Of a stretch of 64,000 nucleotides of DNA, positions 10,101 through 17,958 are shown piece after piece (the first letter of the stretch is position 1; every line of letters begins with the position of its first letter). The notes beneath the pieces are model-generated. The model saw nothing but the letters and a program-made list of their open reading frames with translations. It had not been told where the DNA came from and did not search any database. A program made the translations under genes and the position numbers. The stretch covers positions 372,001 through 436,000 of the forward strand of contig NZ_AHWA01000006.1 of NCBI RefSeq assembly GCF_000247645.1, in the 5' to 3' direction. This DNA is from Salinibacterium sp. PAMC 21357. GTDB taxonomy: Bacteria; Actinomycetota; Actinomycetes; Actinomycetales; Microbacteriaceae.

Positions 10101-10203
10101 GGCGTCAAACGTGTTCGTGGCTCGAGTGAGCAGCCACTGCACCGATCCGTGGAGCTTCGGCAATTGCCGCATTCACGTTGTACCGGCGGTGAGTGCACGA
10201 TGA
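7102..10203 (+). CDS. adnA: AdnA-like UvrD/RecB helicase-nuclease subunit
   Basis: 1033 residues, the size of mycobacterial AdnA. The N-terminal SF1 motor has Walker A GAPGSGKTET (about residue 35) and a divergent motif II, IVDDAHELTEA. The C-terminal RecB-type nuclease shows SGKIDRVEMY and VIVDLKTGK, which hold the metal-binding Asp and Lys. Cys residues flanking the nuclease (FESCPLHW, and SSHC...GNC at the end) resemble the Fe-S set of AddB/AdnA-like nucleases, but one expected Cys is Pro (CTDPWSFGNC). With AdnB it should form the heterodimer that resects DNA double-strand breaks. The stop overlaps the adnB ATG (ATGA), so the two are translationally coupled. The assignment rests on motif order, size and locus. 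Confidence 0.9.
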   Translation: MVTLPPGRADISAPEPHTLDASQRAVVSLNDGVSAIVVGAPGSGKTETLVEVVAERVHDRGWSPEQIVVLSATRQSATALRDRLAVRLDVPTLGPMARTANSLAFEVIREAAAVAGDGAPTLLTGAEQDQIIAELLAGEIADGGGAPWPPHLDTEVRRLRGFRTELRDLMMRCVEFGVTPHELAQLGERTDRPEWVAASAFISVYDAVKASYRDRHFDASELLAEAAALIAEGHYAAIDRLRLVIVDDAHELTEATISLLRALASRGITIIGFGDPDLTTGSFRGAQPAVLAAWAGRLQLDNCQTLFLSSVHRHSAALRHTITELTQRIGVSGLLEQRKSPAVATAPSSIHSYQLASPAEEVAFIARHLREKHVLESVPWSRMAVIVRTGSLIPSLARQLRTLEVVTSVSSARSAVRDEFSVNGLIVLLELALGRRTLDAASAVELLSSSVGGFDPVSLRRLKAALRHEALGAEIFDPADELIAQALSAPAGFTTIETRVARQAAAVAKNLRETAAAADAGDTIEELLWGTWQRSGLADRWFTQALGSGVVAEEANRHLDAVVALFSAAKRFVERRPDAPANVFLNDWLSADVAEDTLAARSIVDSVTVGTPASVIGQEFDVVVIAGMQENVWPNLRVRGSLLGAHDLPRVLAGEKLAVADRRREVLHDELRMFTQAVSRATSEVIVTAVEGDDNMPSPFLTLIPTPDEPMRARPPLSLRGLVGVLRRELTTTTNPAAAAASLARLAQEGVPGADPSAWYGLREPSTLAPLVDLSDPEAEVRISPSRMESFESCPLHWAIDQLGGSTSNVASNLGTLIHEVAETATDFSADALYREVEERWSEMSFEASWQSEAEKLRARKLTEHLATYLRDFEADGGKLISNEMQFKLPLEQALLSGKIDRVEMYGGTTAVIVDLKTGKSEPSTDSAVADHPQLAAYQLAFAAGAIEGVPDGLVNGGAKLVVLSPSAKTRDYVDPKQAPMTEEQLEAFRQRVIDDATGMASNVFVARVSSHCTDPWSFGNCRIHVVPAVSAR

Positions 10204-13200
10204 TCTCCTCCGTCGATCTCGCCGGCCTCCTAGGCATTCACGCGCCGACAGCGCAGCAGCAAGTCGTCATCGAAGCACCCCTGTCTCCCGCCCTCGTAGT
10301 TGCTGGTGCCGGGAGCGGAAAAACTGACACGATGGCCAGCCGCGTGGTGTGGCTCGTGGCCAACAATCTCGCCACCCCTGACCAAATTTTGGGCCTCACC
10401 TTCACACGCAAGGCTGCCGGTTCGCTCAGCAAACGCGTCAGCGAGCGCATCGCGATCTTGCGTGAGGTGCAAAGCCGGCACCCAGAACGATTTGAGGCCA
10501 CCCCCGAGACCTCGTCGATCGAGTTTGATCAACCCACCATCTCGACCTACAACTCGTTCGCCAGCGCGCTCTTCACCGAGAACGCTCTCCTCATCGGTCG
10601 CGAGCCAGAATCGACTCTGCTTAACGATCCGTCATCGTGGCAGTTGGCGCGCAAACTCGTAGTCGCAAGCACCGATGAACGCCTCATTGGGCTCGAAAAG
10701 TCAATCAATGCCCTCACCGAGGCAGTGCTGAATCTCAGTCACGCCCTGAGCGACAACGTGGCAAACGCCGACGATGTCGCCGCCTACGCCGAGCGTTTCA
10801 CCCAACTCTCCGAACTGCCGTTCTCCGACAGCGCCCGCAAAAAGACCCCCTACGTTTCTGTCGTTGAAGCGGTGAACGAGGTCGGTTCACTCGCACCATT
10901 GCTCGCTCTTGCTGTGCAGTACGCGCAGCAAAAACGTCAGCAGGGTTTGCTCGAATTCAGTGACCAAGTTGCTCTTGCCCTCGAAGTGAGCGAACGCTCG
11001 GCCGACGTTGTTGAGCACTACCAAGATCGCTACCGCGTCGTGCTCCTCGACGAATATCAAGACACCAGCGTTGTGCAAACGCGCTACTTGCCCGGCTATT
11101 TAGCAATCATTCGGTGATGGCCGTTGGCGACCCCCATCAATCAATTTATGGATGGCGTGGGGCCAGCGCCGCCAACCTGGCTCGCTTCAGCCGCGACTTC
11201 ACCGACAACGCCGATGCTCAATACTTTGCGCTCTCAACGAGTTGGCGCAACGCCACGAGCGTGCTCGATGCCGCAAACGTCATCGTCGAGCCGCTGAGCG
11301 CGCGCTCGCCCGTGCGGGTGGAATCACTGGATGCACGCCCGGCAGCCCCCGAAGGCACCATCGACTCCCACTATTTTGAGCACATTGACGACGAAGCTCG
11401 AGGCGTCGCCAAATGGTTTGCGCGAGCACTCGCGCCGCAGGCGTGGAATCACTACGACCCAGACCCCGAGGCTGCCGCACCTTCGCCGCCGACTGCCGCC
11501 ATCCTGTTCCGCCGCCGTAGCGACATGGATCGGTTCGCCGCGGCGCTCGGTGCCGAAGACGTTCCGTACCACGTGCTAGGAATCGGCGGGCTCCTGTCCA
11601 CCCCTGAAATTGTTGACCTCGTGAGCGCGCTCACCGTAATCCACGATCCCACGGCGGGGTCGGAGCTGATCCGCCTGCTGGCGGGCGCGCGCTGGTCGAT
11701 AGGAACAAGCGATCTGCAGGCGCTCGCCGGACTGTCTCGCTGGCTGCTGAGCCGATCAGTGACACAACAAGAGCTGAGCGCAGAAATCCAACAGCACATG
11801 CGGGCGTCTGTTGCGGTGGACGATTCGGCATCCATTGTGGATGCTCTCGACTTTGTCGGCGAAGCACCAGCCACCCATTCGCAACTTCAGGGCTTTAGCG
11901 ATGAAGGGGTCGCGCGGCTCAAAGCAGCGGCTAAACAGCTAGCATTTTTCCGGTCGCGGGCCGGGCTTGACCTTGGCGATCTCGTGCGGCTTCTTGAACA
12001 AGAACTCTTGCTCGATATTGAGGTTGTCGCCAGTCGCCCGCAAGCCCACGGAATGGCGAACCTCTACGCCTTCCATGACGAACTGGCCGGTTTTCTGGCC
12101 AGTGACGATCAGGCCAACCTGGGCAGCTTTCTATCCTGGCTTCGACGTGCAGTTCAGCAAGACATGATGGGCCCGCGCAGTGATGATGCAGAAGCGGGCA
12201 CCGTGCAGTTGCTCACCATTCATGCCTCGAAGGGCTTGGAATGGGATCTCGTTGCCCTCCCGCGCCTGTCCGCCGGAGAAGTGCCAGCGACATCGCGAGA
12301 AGGAAAAGGGTGGATCGGTTTCGGCAAGCTGCCGTTCGCGTTCCGCGGAGACGCCGCGGAACTCCCCGAACTCGCGTGGGAGAGCGCGAGTTATCAGTCC
12401 GAGTTTGACGCTTCGCTCAAAGGATTCAAGGCGGCCCTTGCTGAGCGTCACCAGGCAGAAGAGCGTCGCCTTGGCTACGTTGCCATCACTCGTGCCCGCG
12501 ATAATTTGCTGCTCACCGGATCGTTTTGGTCGAGTCGAAGCAAACCCCAAGCACCCAGCATCTTCTTGCAAGAGCTTGACGAGCGCGGTTTGATTCCTGA
12601 GTTGCCCACCGAACCGGAGAACGACGAAAACCCCACCTTTACCGATATCGTCGATCCGCTTTGGCCCTTTGATCCGCTCGGCAACCGCCGCACGAGCGTT
12701 GAGACTGCCGCCCAACTAGTGCGCACGGCCGACCCCGGAGCCGAAGGCCTGTGGTCTCACGAAATTGACCTGCTCGTGGCCGAGCGCAACCGGGCCGCCA
12801 GCGAAGCCCAACGCACACCACTGCCGCAACGAATTCCGGCCTCCCGGTTCAAGGACTACATTGCCGACCCCGAAGCTGTCGCCCTGTCGTTACGCCGACC
12901 GATGCCCGAAAAGCCCTACCGCGCAACGCGATTGGGAACGCAATTTCACGAATGGGTGGAAGCCCGTTTTGGCACTTCAGCATCCGCCGAAACGCTTGAT
13001 GCTGTGTCGCTCGAGATCGATGGCGTCGATACCGATGGCGTTGCGGATGCCGAAAAGCTTGCCGAGCTGCAGGCCACATTCGAACGCTCAGCGTGGGCAA
13101 CGCGAAAGCCGGTCGACGTAGAGATCGAGATTCACGTTCCCTTTGACGACCGTGTGGTGATTTGCAAGATCGATGCCGTGTATTCCGATGGAGACCGCTA

Positions 13201-13510
13201 CGAGATTGTCGACTGGAAAACGGGCCGCGCCCCACAGGATGCCGTCGATCTTGAAGCTAAGCAGTTGCAGCTGGCGCTCTACCGTTTGGCGTATGCGCAG
13301 TGGAAAAATATCACCCCCGACAAGATCGATGCCGCGTTCTACTTTGTCGCCGAAGACACGGTGATTCGCCCCGAACACATCTTTAGCGAAAGCGAATTGC
13401 GCGAGGCCTGGGGCCGGTCGGTGGGAACAGCTCCGAGTTTTAGTGGCGGCACCGGCACCAGAACCAGCACTAACAGCGGCACCGGCAGCGTAAGCGAGCA
13501 GGTCAGTTAG
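10200..13510 (+). pseudogene. adnB: AdnB-like helicase-nuclease subunit, frameshifted
   Basis: Two frames together encode about 1103 residues. The first starts at the ATG overlapping the adnA stop and carries Walker A VAGAGSGKTDT, the TFTRKAAG motif and motif II LLDEYQDTS. It then runs out at 11117. The second resumes with SVMAVGDPHQSIYGWRGA (motif III), then the motif V/VI region (HASKGLEWD, YVAITRARDN) and a C-terminal RecB nuclease (KIDAVY, IVDWKTGR). Between them, inserting one base near 11090-11093 restores RYL?RLFSNHSVMAVG, the normal linker. A one-base deletion in a DNA-repair motor would remove most of the protein, so either this strain lacks AdnAB or the sequence has an error. The Gly/Thr/Ser-rich C-terminal tail is low-complexity. 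Confidence 0.9.
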
Positions 13511-14355
13511 AGCAGCGCGGGTCGGCTCAAAATTGCGGTGCTGAGCGCGTCGATGGGGTCCCGGGCTGCGAGCGGGTTGTCGAGTAGAACGAAGTCGACG
13601 TCGCCGAGCTCCGGCAACTCAAGAGTGGCAGGGAGCTGGGCGAGGTCGGCCGGAATAAGCGACTGCGGAAATACCGCGATGCCAATTCCGGCACGCACGG
13701 CGGCGAGAGCACCATTCACTTCTTTCACGTTGCAGGTAATTCGCCACGTGCGTCCGTTCGCCTCGAGGGCGCGCATTGCATAGGTGCGGCCCAAGCTGGG
13801 TGCTTGGTACACGATCAAGGGAACGGGCGCGCCTGGCTCTAGCGCGGTGCTTTTGTGGCCCATCCACACCATCCGGTCGCGGCGCACAAGACGCCCACCT
13901 TCCATGCCAGCGTCTTGCTTGACGAAGATCAGATCGAGTTGGCCGGCATGCAGGCGGCGCACGAGTGCTCCACTCTGACTGACCGTGAGCTCAAGATTGA
14001 TTTGGGGGTATAACTGTCGAAAGTTGCGCAGAATGCCCGGCAGCTCGTTGAGTGCAAGATCATCGGCCGAGCCGAATCGCAACCGCCCCCGCATCGCGGA
14101 GCCCGTGAAGTACTTCATTGCCTGATCTTGTTCGGCCAAAATAGCGCGCGCAAAGCCGAGCATCGCTTCGCCGTTGTCGGTGAGTGATACGGCGCGAGTA
14201 TCCCGCACGACGAGAATGCGGCCAGCGGCGGCCTCAAGTTTGCGAATGTGTTGGCTGATGGTCGGTTGGCTCAGCGTCAGCGTTCGGGCGGCGTCCGTAA
14301 AACTGAGAGTGTCGGCGAGAGCGACGAAAGATTTCAACAGCACCGGGTCGAACAC
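13507..14355 (-). CDS. LysR-family transcriptional regulator
   Basis: 282 residues from the GTG at 14355, which has GAGG 5 nt upstream. The N-terminal winged helix-turn-helix spans residues 4-62 (LLKSFVALADTLSFTDAARTL followed by SQPTISQHIRKLE), with a LysR substrate-binding domain after it. Two palindromes lie 10-45 bp upstream in the region shared with the divergent MFS gene at 14444, so it probably controls that transporter and itself. The 3' end overlaps the adnB stop by 4 bp. The LysR/MFS pair sits between adnB and the downstream conserved genes and looks like an insertion into the ancestral block. The ligand is unknown. Confidence 0.92.
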   Translation of the reverse strand: MFDPVLLKSFVALADTLSFTDAARTLTLSQPTISQHIRKLEAAAGRILVVRDTRAVSLTDNGEAMLGFARAILAEQDQAMKYFTGSAMRGRLRFGSADDLALNELPGILRNFRQLYPQINLELTVSQSGALVRRLHAGQLDLIFVKQDAGMEGGRLVRRDRMVWMGHKSTALEPGAPVPLIVYQAPSLGRTYAMRALEANGRTWRITCNVKEVNGALAAVRAGIGIAVFPQSLIPADLAQLPATLELPELGDVDFVLLDNPLAARDPIDALSTAILSRPALL

Positions 14356-14364
14356 AATCACCTC

Positions 14365-14399
14365 ATTACGAAACGTAATCGAATTTATAGGCTCGATTA
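14365..14399. promoter_or_regulatory. overlapping palindromes between LysR regulator and MFS genes
   Basis: ATTACG-AAA-CGTAAT (14365-14379) is a perfect 6-bp inverted repeat. It overlaps TAATCGA (14376-14382) paired with TCGATTA (14393-14399) across 10 bp, a T-N11-A style LysR box. They lie in the divergent region and are the best candidates for the LysR operator. Confidence 0.6.
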
Positions 14400-14443
14400 T
14401 GCACTGGAATGACAGCGGAGACAATACGGTTATCTCTGTGGCT

Positions 14444-15898
14444 ATGACATCTGAGACCTCTCCGGCAACTGTGCCTATCTCGGCTGTAATGTCTCGCCCC
14501 CTCTGGCGCGACACGTTTAGTTCGCTACGGCTGCACAACTACCGGCTCTATGTGATCGCTCAGTTCATTGCCTACACTGCCGCGTGGGTTCAACGTATTG
14601 CTGTCGACTGGCTAGTTCTGGAACTCACCGGCAACGTTGCGTTGGTGGGGCTCACCATCGCCATCCAGTTCACTCCCACCATCATTCTTGGCGCCTACGC
14701 TGGCGTCATTGCCGACCGTTTCGATAAGCGGGCCACACTCATGGTCGCTCAGTCGATCATCGGGGCGCTCAGTCTTGCTCTCGCCATCGTCACGATTATG
14801 GGAGTGGCGCAGCTCTGGCTTGTCTACCTGCTGGTCTTGCTCATGGGCATCATCCAAGTCTTCGACAACCCCGCGCGTGCTGTCTTTGTCAACGAACTCG
14901 TCGGGCCGCGCCACTTGCGCAACGCCATCAGCCTCAACGCCTCGATCTTTCATTCCGGAGCCTTCTTGGGGCCAGCACTGAGTGGTGCCCTCATCGTGGC
15001 CGCGGGTTCAGGGTGGGCCATTGGAATCAATGCCGTGGCGGTCGTCATCGGTGTCATCATCCTCGCGTCGATGCGCAAGAACGAGCTGTTGATCGCCCCA
15101 CGCGCTCCAGAATCCAAGGGACAAATTCGCGAAGCGATGCGGTACATCCGCAACAAGCCCACACTATTTTGGACAATGGTGATGGTCTTCGTTGTTGCCG
15201 TCTTTGGAATGCCGATGCCGACACTTCTCGCGGCGATGGCCAACACCGTGTACGGAACCGGCGCCAGTGGTTACGGTCTCTACAATTCGTTGGCCGCGAT
15301 TGGAGCACTGCTCGGAGCCCTCGCTTCAGCGCGCCGAGCAAGTCTGCGTCTGCGCACGATCATCTTTGGCGCGGTGCTCTACGGCTTGATGATGATGCTC
15401 GCCGGCATTGTGCCGATCTACGGGCTATTCCTGGGCGTACTCATCGGTATCGGACTCAGCCGCCTGCTGCTGATGACCGCCGCCGAAACGATGGTGCAGT
15501 TGTCATCGAACCTGGTGATTCGTGGTCGCGTGATGGCGTTCTGGGTGATGGTAATTCTCGGGGGCCAGGCCATCGGTGGCCCTTTGATGGGCACTATCGC
15601 CGAGCTGCTGGGTGCCAAGGTGGCATTCATCATCGCGGGCGGAGTGCCAGCCGCCGTCGCGATTGCAATTTCCGTCGTCTTGGCGCGATCAGGACGACTC
15701 ACCGTTAAGGTGGCTCCGCGCCGCAAAGGACACTGGGTCGCGATTGTGCCGCGGCACCAGTCACGAGCCATTACCGAGCCGATCACCATCATCGATGCGG
15801 ATGCCGCGCAAGCGCCAGTTCCGCGCAACAAATTGCGCAGGTTGCGGTCGACTCTCACACGCTCGGCGCGTGCCCGACGCACCGATCACGACGACTAG
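14444..15898 (+). CDS. MFS transporter (DHA3-type, LysR-linked)
   Basis: 484 residues from the ATG at 14444. A later ATG at 14489 is also possible, and neither has a clear Shine-Dalgarno. The protein has about 12 hydrophobic helices, starting near LHNYRLYVIAQFIAYTAAWVQRIAVDW, and the loop 2-3 motif AGVIADRFDKR of major facilitators. The AWVQRIAVDWLVLELTGN segment is typical of enterobactin/EntS- and drug-type exporters. The C-terminal ~75 residues are a basic cytosolic tail. Divergence from a LysR regulator with shared palindromes suggests inducible efflux. Substrate unknown. Confidence 0.85.
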   Translation: MTSETSPATVPISAVMSRPLWRDTFSSLRLHNYRLYVIAQFIAYTAAWVQRIAVDWLVLELTGNVALVGLTIAIQFTPTIILGAYAGVIADRFDKRATLMVAQSIIGALSLALAIVTIMGVAQLWLVYLLVLLMGIIQVFDNPARAVFVNELVGPRHLRNAISLNASIFHSGAFLGPALSGALIVAAGSGWAIGINAVAVVIGVIILASMRKNELLIAPRAPESKGQIREAMRYIRNKPTLFWTMVMVFVVAVFGMPMPTLLAAMANTVYGTGASGYGLYNSLAAIGALLGALASARRASLRLRTIIFGAVLYGLMMMLAGIVPIYGLFLGVLIGIGLSRLLLMTAAETMVQLSSNLVIRGRVMAFWVMVILGGQAIGGPLMGTIAELLGAKVAFIIAGGVPAAVAIAISVVLARSGRLTVKVAPRRKGHWVAIVPRHQSRAITEPITIIDADAAQAPVPRNKLRRLRSTLTRSARARRTDHDD

Positions 15899-15962
15899 TG
15901 GCGACCGCACTCGCGAGGATCAGACGAACCCGCGTTAGATCCGCCCGCACTCTTCGCGGCAG

Positions 15963-16964
15963 TTAGACCGCGTGGTTGTTTTTGCGCAGCATGGCTTCGA
16001 CCTCGTCGACCGCCATCGTGGGCATCGTGTTGGTGCTGATCGGGTTCATGACATCGTCACGGATATCGTCGAGCAGCGTCGTCAGCATTTCGACCGCATC
16101 GTCCACTACTTCGGTGCTGCGCACCTCGGTGCCGTGCAGCAACCACTTGGCGACGGAGAGCTCGGCATAGAACGTTGCGCGCTGCTTGAGTTGACGGTCG
16201 CCAGCTCCGCGGGCATCCGCGTACGCTCCAAAGGCTGAATCGATGATGGCGTCATTGCGGGGGCCGAGAAGCCACTGCAGATCTGTCGCCGGGTCGCCAA
16301 CTTTGACGTCCTGCCACCCCAGTACACCGGTGACGACGTTATCGGCGGTCAAGAATGAGTCAGATACTAACGAGCCGTTGATGACGGTCGGTTGAAACTG
16401 CCAGAGTTTGGAGTCTTCAGTTGCTCCACGCCAGCGCTCGAGAAGCGCGGCGGGAACCAGCTTGGTGGATGCAGCCCTGTCGATGATCGAGATGCAGGCA
16501 CGCAGGCTTTCGCCGGCGGTCTGCACGGGGAGCCCGGCATCCGCCACAAAGCTGGTGGGCAGGCTGTGGATCGCGGCAATGGCGCTACCGATCGATGCCG
16601 AGAGCGAGCCCGAGCCGGTGGTGTACGAACGCATCGGAATTTTGCTGCCGTAAACGAATTCATAAACGATGCCGCGCGTCTGACCAACCGGAACTTGACC
16701 GGCGTAGCTGGTGACGGCGAACGGCAGTCGGGTGCGCACGCCGGCGCTCAGCGCGCGCAGTGCTACGAGGTCTGCTGATTGCACGTTTTCTGCAGATGCG
16801 TTGCGGGGCACTCGAATAATCCAGTGCTTTCCGTCGCGCCCAGTGACGAGCGCGGAGTCGAAGTCGTTGCCGTTGCCGGTGCCGAACGGAGCGGCTGCGG
16901 CAACGTCGAGTCCCTCGACAGCAGAGGTCGCCAGCGCGGCTAGAGTGAGATGTGATCTGGCCAT
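15963..16964 (-). CDS. phosphotransferase-fold protein with degenerate kinase motifs
   Basis: 333 residues from MARSHLTLAALATSAV. The layout is that of aminoglycoside/macrolide 2'-phosphotransferases: an N-lobe with WIIRVPR, then a C-lobe. The key motifs are changed. The catalytic-loop HGD(L) is replaced by NGSL (VINGSLVSDSFL), and the Mg-binding Asp of the IDW/DFG-like motif is Gly (VLGWQDVKVGDP). The following VGDPATDLQWLL is otherwise well kept. This looks like a maintained protein that has lost phosphotransfer chemistry rather than a decayed gene, because the frame is intact. It lies convergently after the MFS gene and divergent from nudC. Annotating it as a resistance enzyme would be unsafe. 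Confidence 0.8.
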   Translation of the reverse strand: MARSHLTLAALATSAVEGLDVAAAAPFGTGNGNDFDSALVTGRDGKHWIIRVPRNASAENVQSADLVALRALSAGVRTRLPFAVTSYAGQVPVGQTRGIVYEFVYGSKIPMRSYTTGSGSLSASIGSAIAAIHSLPTSFVADAGLPVQTAGESLRACISIIDRAASTKLVPAALLERWRGATEDSKLWQFQPTVINGSLVSDSFLTADNVVTGVLGWQDVKVGDPATDLQWLLGPRNDAIIDSAFGAYADARGAGDRQLKQRATFYAELSVAKWLLHGTEVRSTEVVDDAVEMLTTLLDDIRDDVMNPISTNTMPTMAVDEVEAMLRKNNHAV

Positions 16965-17031
16965 ACCATTCAGGGTAGGTCGGTCTGGCGTGCATTTGCC
17001 GCACGCCACGCAGTTGGGACGGGGTCGATAC

Positions 17032-17958
17032 ATGTCACAGGCTTTTCTTTCGCGGCTGCCGCTGTCGCGATATGAGATAGATCGTGACCATCTTGCTCGA
17101 GAAGATCCTCGTCTTCTTGATCGGTTGTGGCGCGATTCCGCGACTCGAGTGTTGCCGATCTTTGCCGGTTCCGCATTGCTGGCAGCCGATGGTTCTTTGG
17201 CGCTGTTGCACCCGGATGCCATCGAACGTGGCCACACGAGCGTCTACCTCGGGCGTTCAATGTCGACGACGAGCCCCGAGCCCGTTGGCACTCCCATCGT
17301 CACCGTTGAGCTTGACGATGCCGGGCATTTTGCTGAAGCGAACTGGGGAAATCTGCGCAGCATTGCGACTCAGCTGAGTGATCGGGATGCTGGCCTCTTC
17401 ACTGAGGCCTTGGCAATTCTCAACTGGCATTCCTCCCACCTCTTTTCCCCACGCACTGGCGAGCCGACCGTTGTCGAGAAGGCGGGCTGGGTTCGTCGAG
17501 ATGTCGCCTCCAAGCTTGAAGTGTTTCCGCGTACCGACCCAGCGATCATTGTCGGAGTCACCGACCAAAACGATCGACTGCTGTTGGGCTCGAACGCACT
17601 GTGGGAATCCAACCGCTACTCGCTACTGGCGGGGTTCGTCGAACCGGGCGAGTCACTGGAGTCGGCCGTTCAGCGCGAAATTCTGGAAGAGTCCGGCGTT
17701 CCGGTAGTCGATCCCGTCTATCTTGGCAGCCAGCCGTGGCCCTTTCCGGCATCGCTCATGCTCGGATTCACCGCATCCGTCGCCCCCGGCTTCACCGGTT
17801 TGGGCACTCCCGATGGAACAGAAATTCTCGACCTGCGGTGGTTTAGCCGTGACGAACTCGCGGCCTCTCTGCATGAGATTCGTCTGCCAGGGCACTCGTC
17901 GATTGCCCGGGCGATTATCGAGCACTGGTACGGACAACCGATTGACGAACAACCGTGA
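17032..17958 (+). CDS. nudC: NADH pyrophosphatase NudC, zinc-ribbon cysteines missing
   Basis: 308 residues with ATG preceded by GGGACGGGG. The Nudix box GFVEPGESLESAVQREILEE around residues 203-222 has all catalytic Glu residues. SQPWPFPASLM just after it is the hallmark of the NADH pyrophosphatase branch (NudC), which hydrolyses NAD(H) to NMN(H) and AMP and removes NAD caps from RNA. The preceding zinc-ribbon region reads FSPRTGEP...AGWVRRD where the family normally has FCPRCG...RC, so the zinc-binding Cys are gone. The stop codon overlaps the GTG of uvrD2, matching the nudC-uvrD2 order of other actinobacteria. Confidence 0.92.
   Translation: MSQAFLSRLPLSRYEIDRDHLAREDPRLLDRLWRDSATRVLPIFAGSALLAADGSLALLHPDAIERGHTSVYLGRSMSTTSPEPVGTPIVTVELDDAGHFAEANWGNLRSIATQLSDRDAGLFTEALAILNWHSSHLFSPRTGEPTVVEKAGWVRRDVASKLEVFPRTDPAIIVGVTDQNDRLLLGSNALWESNRYSLLAGFVEPGESLESAVQREILEESGVPVVDPVYLGSQPWPFPASLMLGFTASVAPGFTGLGTPDGTEILDLRWFSRDELAASLHEIRLPGHSSIARAIIEHWYGQPIDEQP

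Noticed and set aside
11090-11117. Programmed frameshifting in adnB
   Set aside because: No slippery heptamer or downstream stem is seen, and a missing base explains the change. The MFS gene shows the same kind of loss.
15963-16964. Macrolide resistance gene
   Set aside because: The fold fits, but the HGD and Mg-binding Asp motifs are absent, so a resistance call is not supported.
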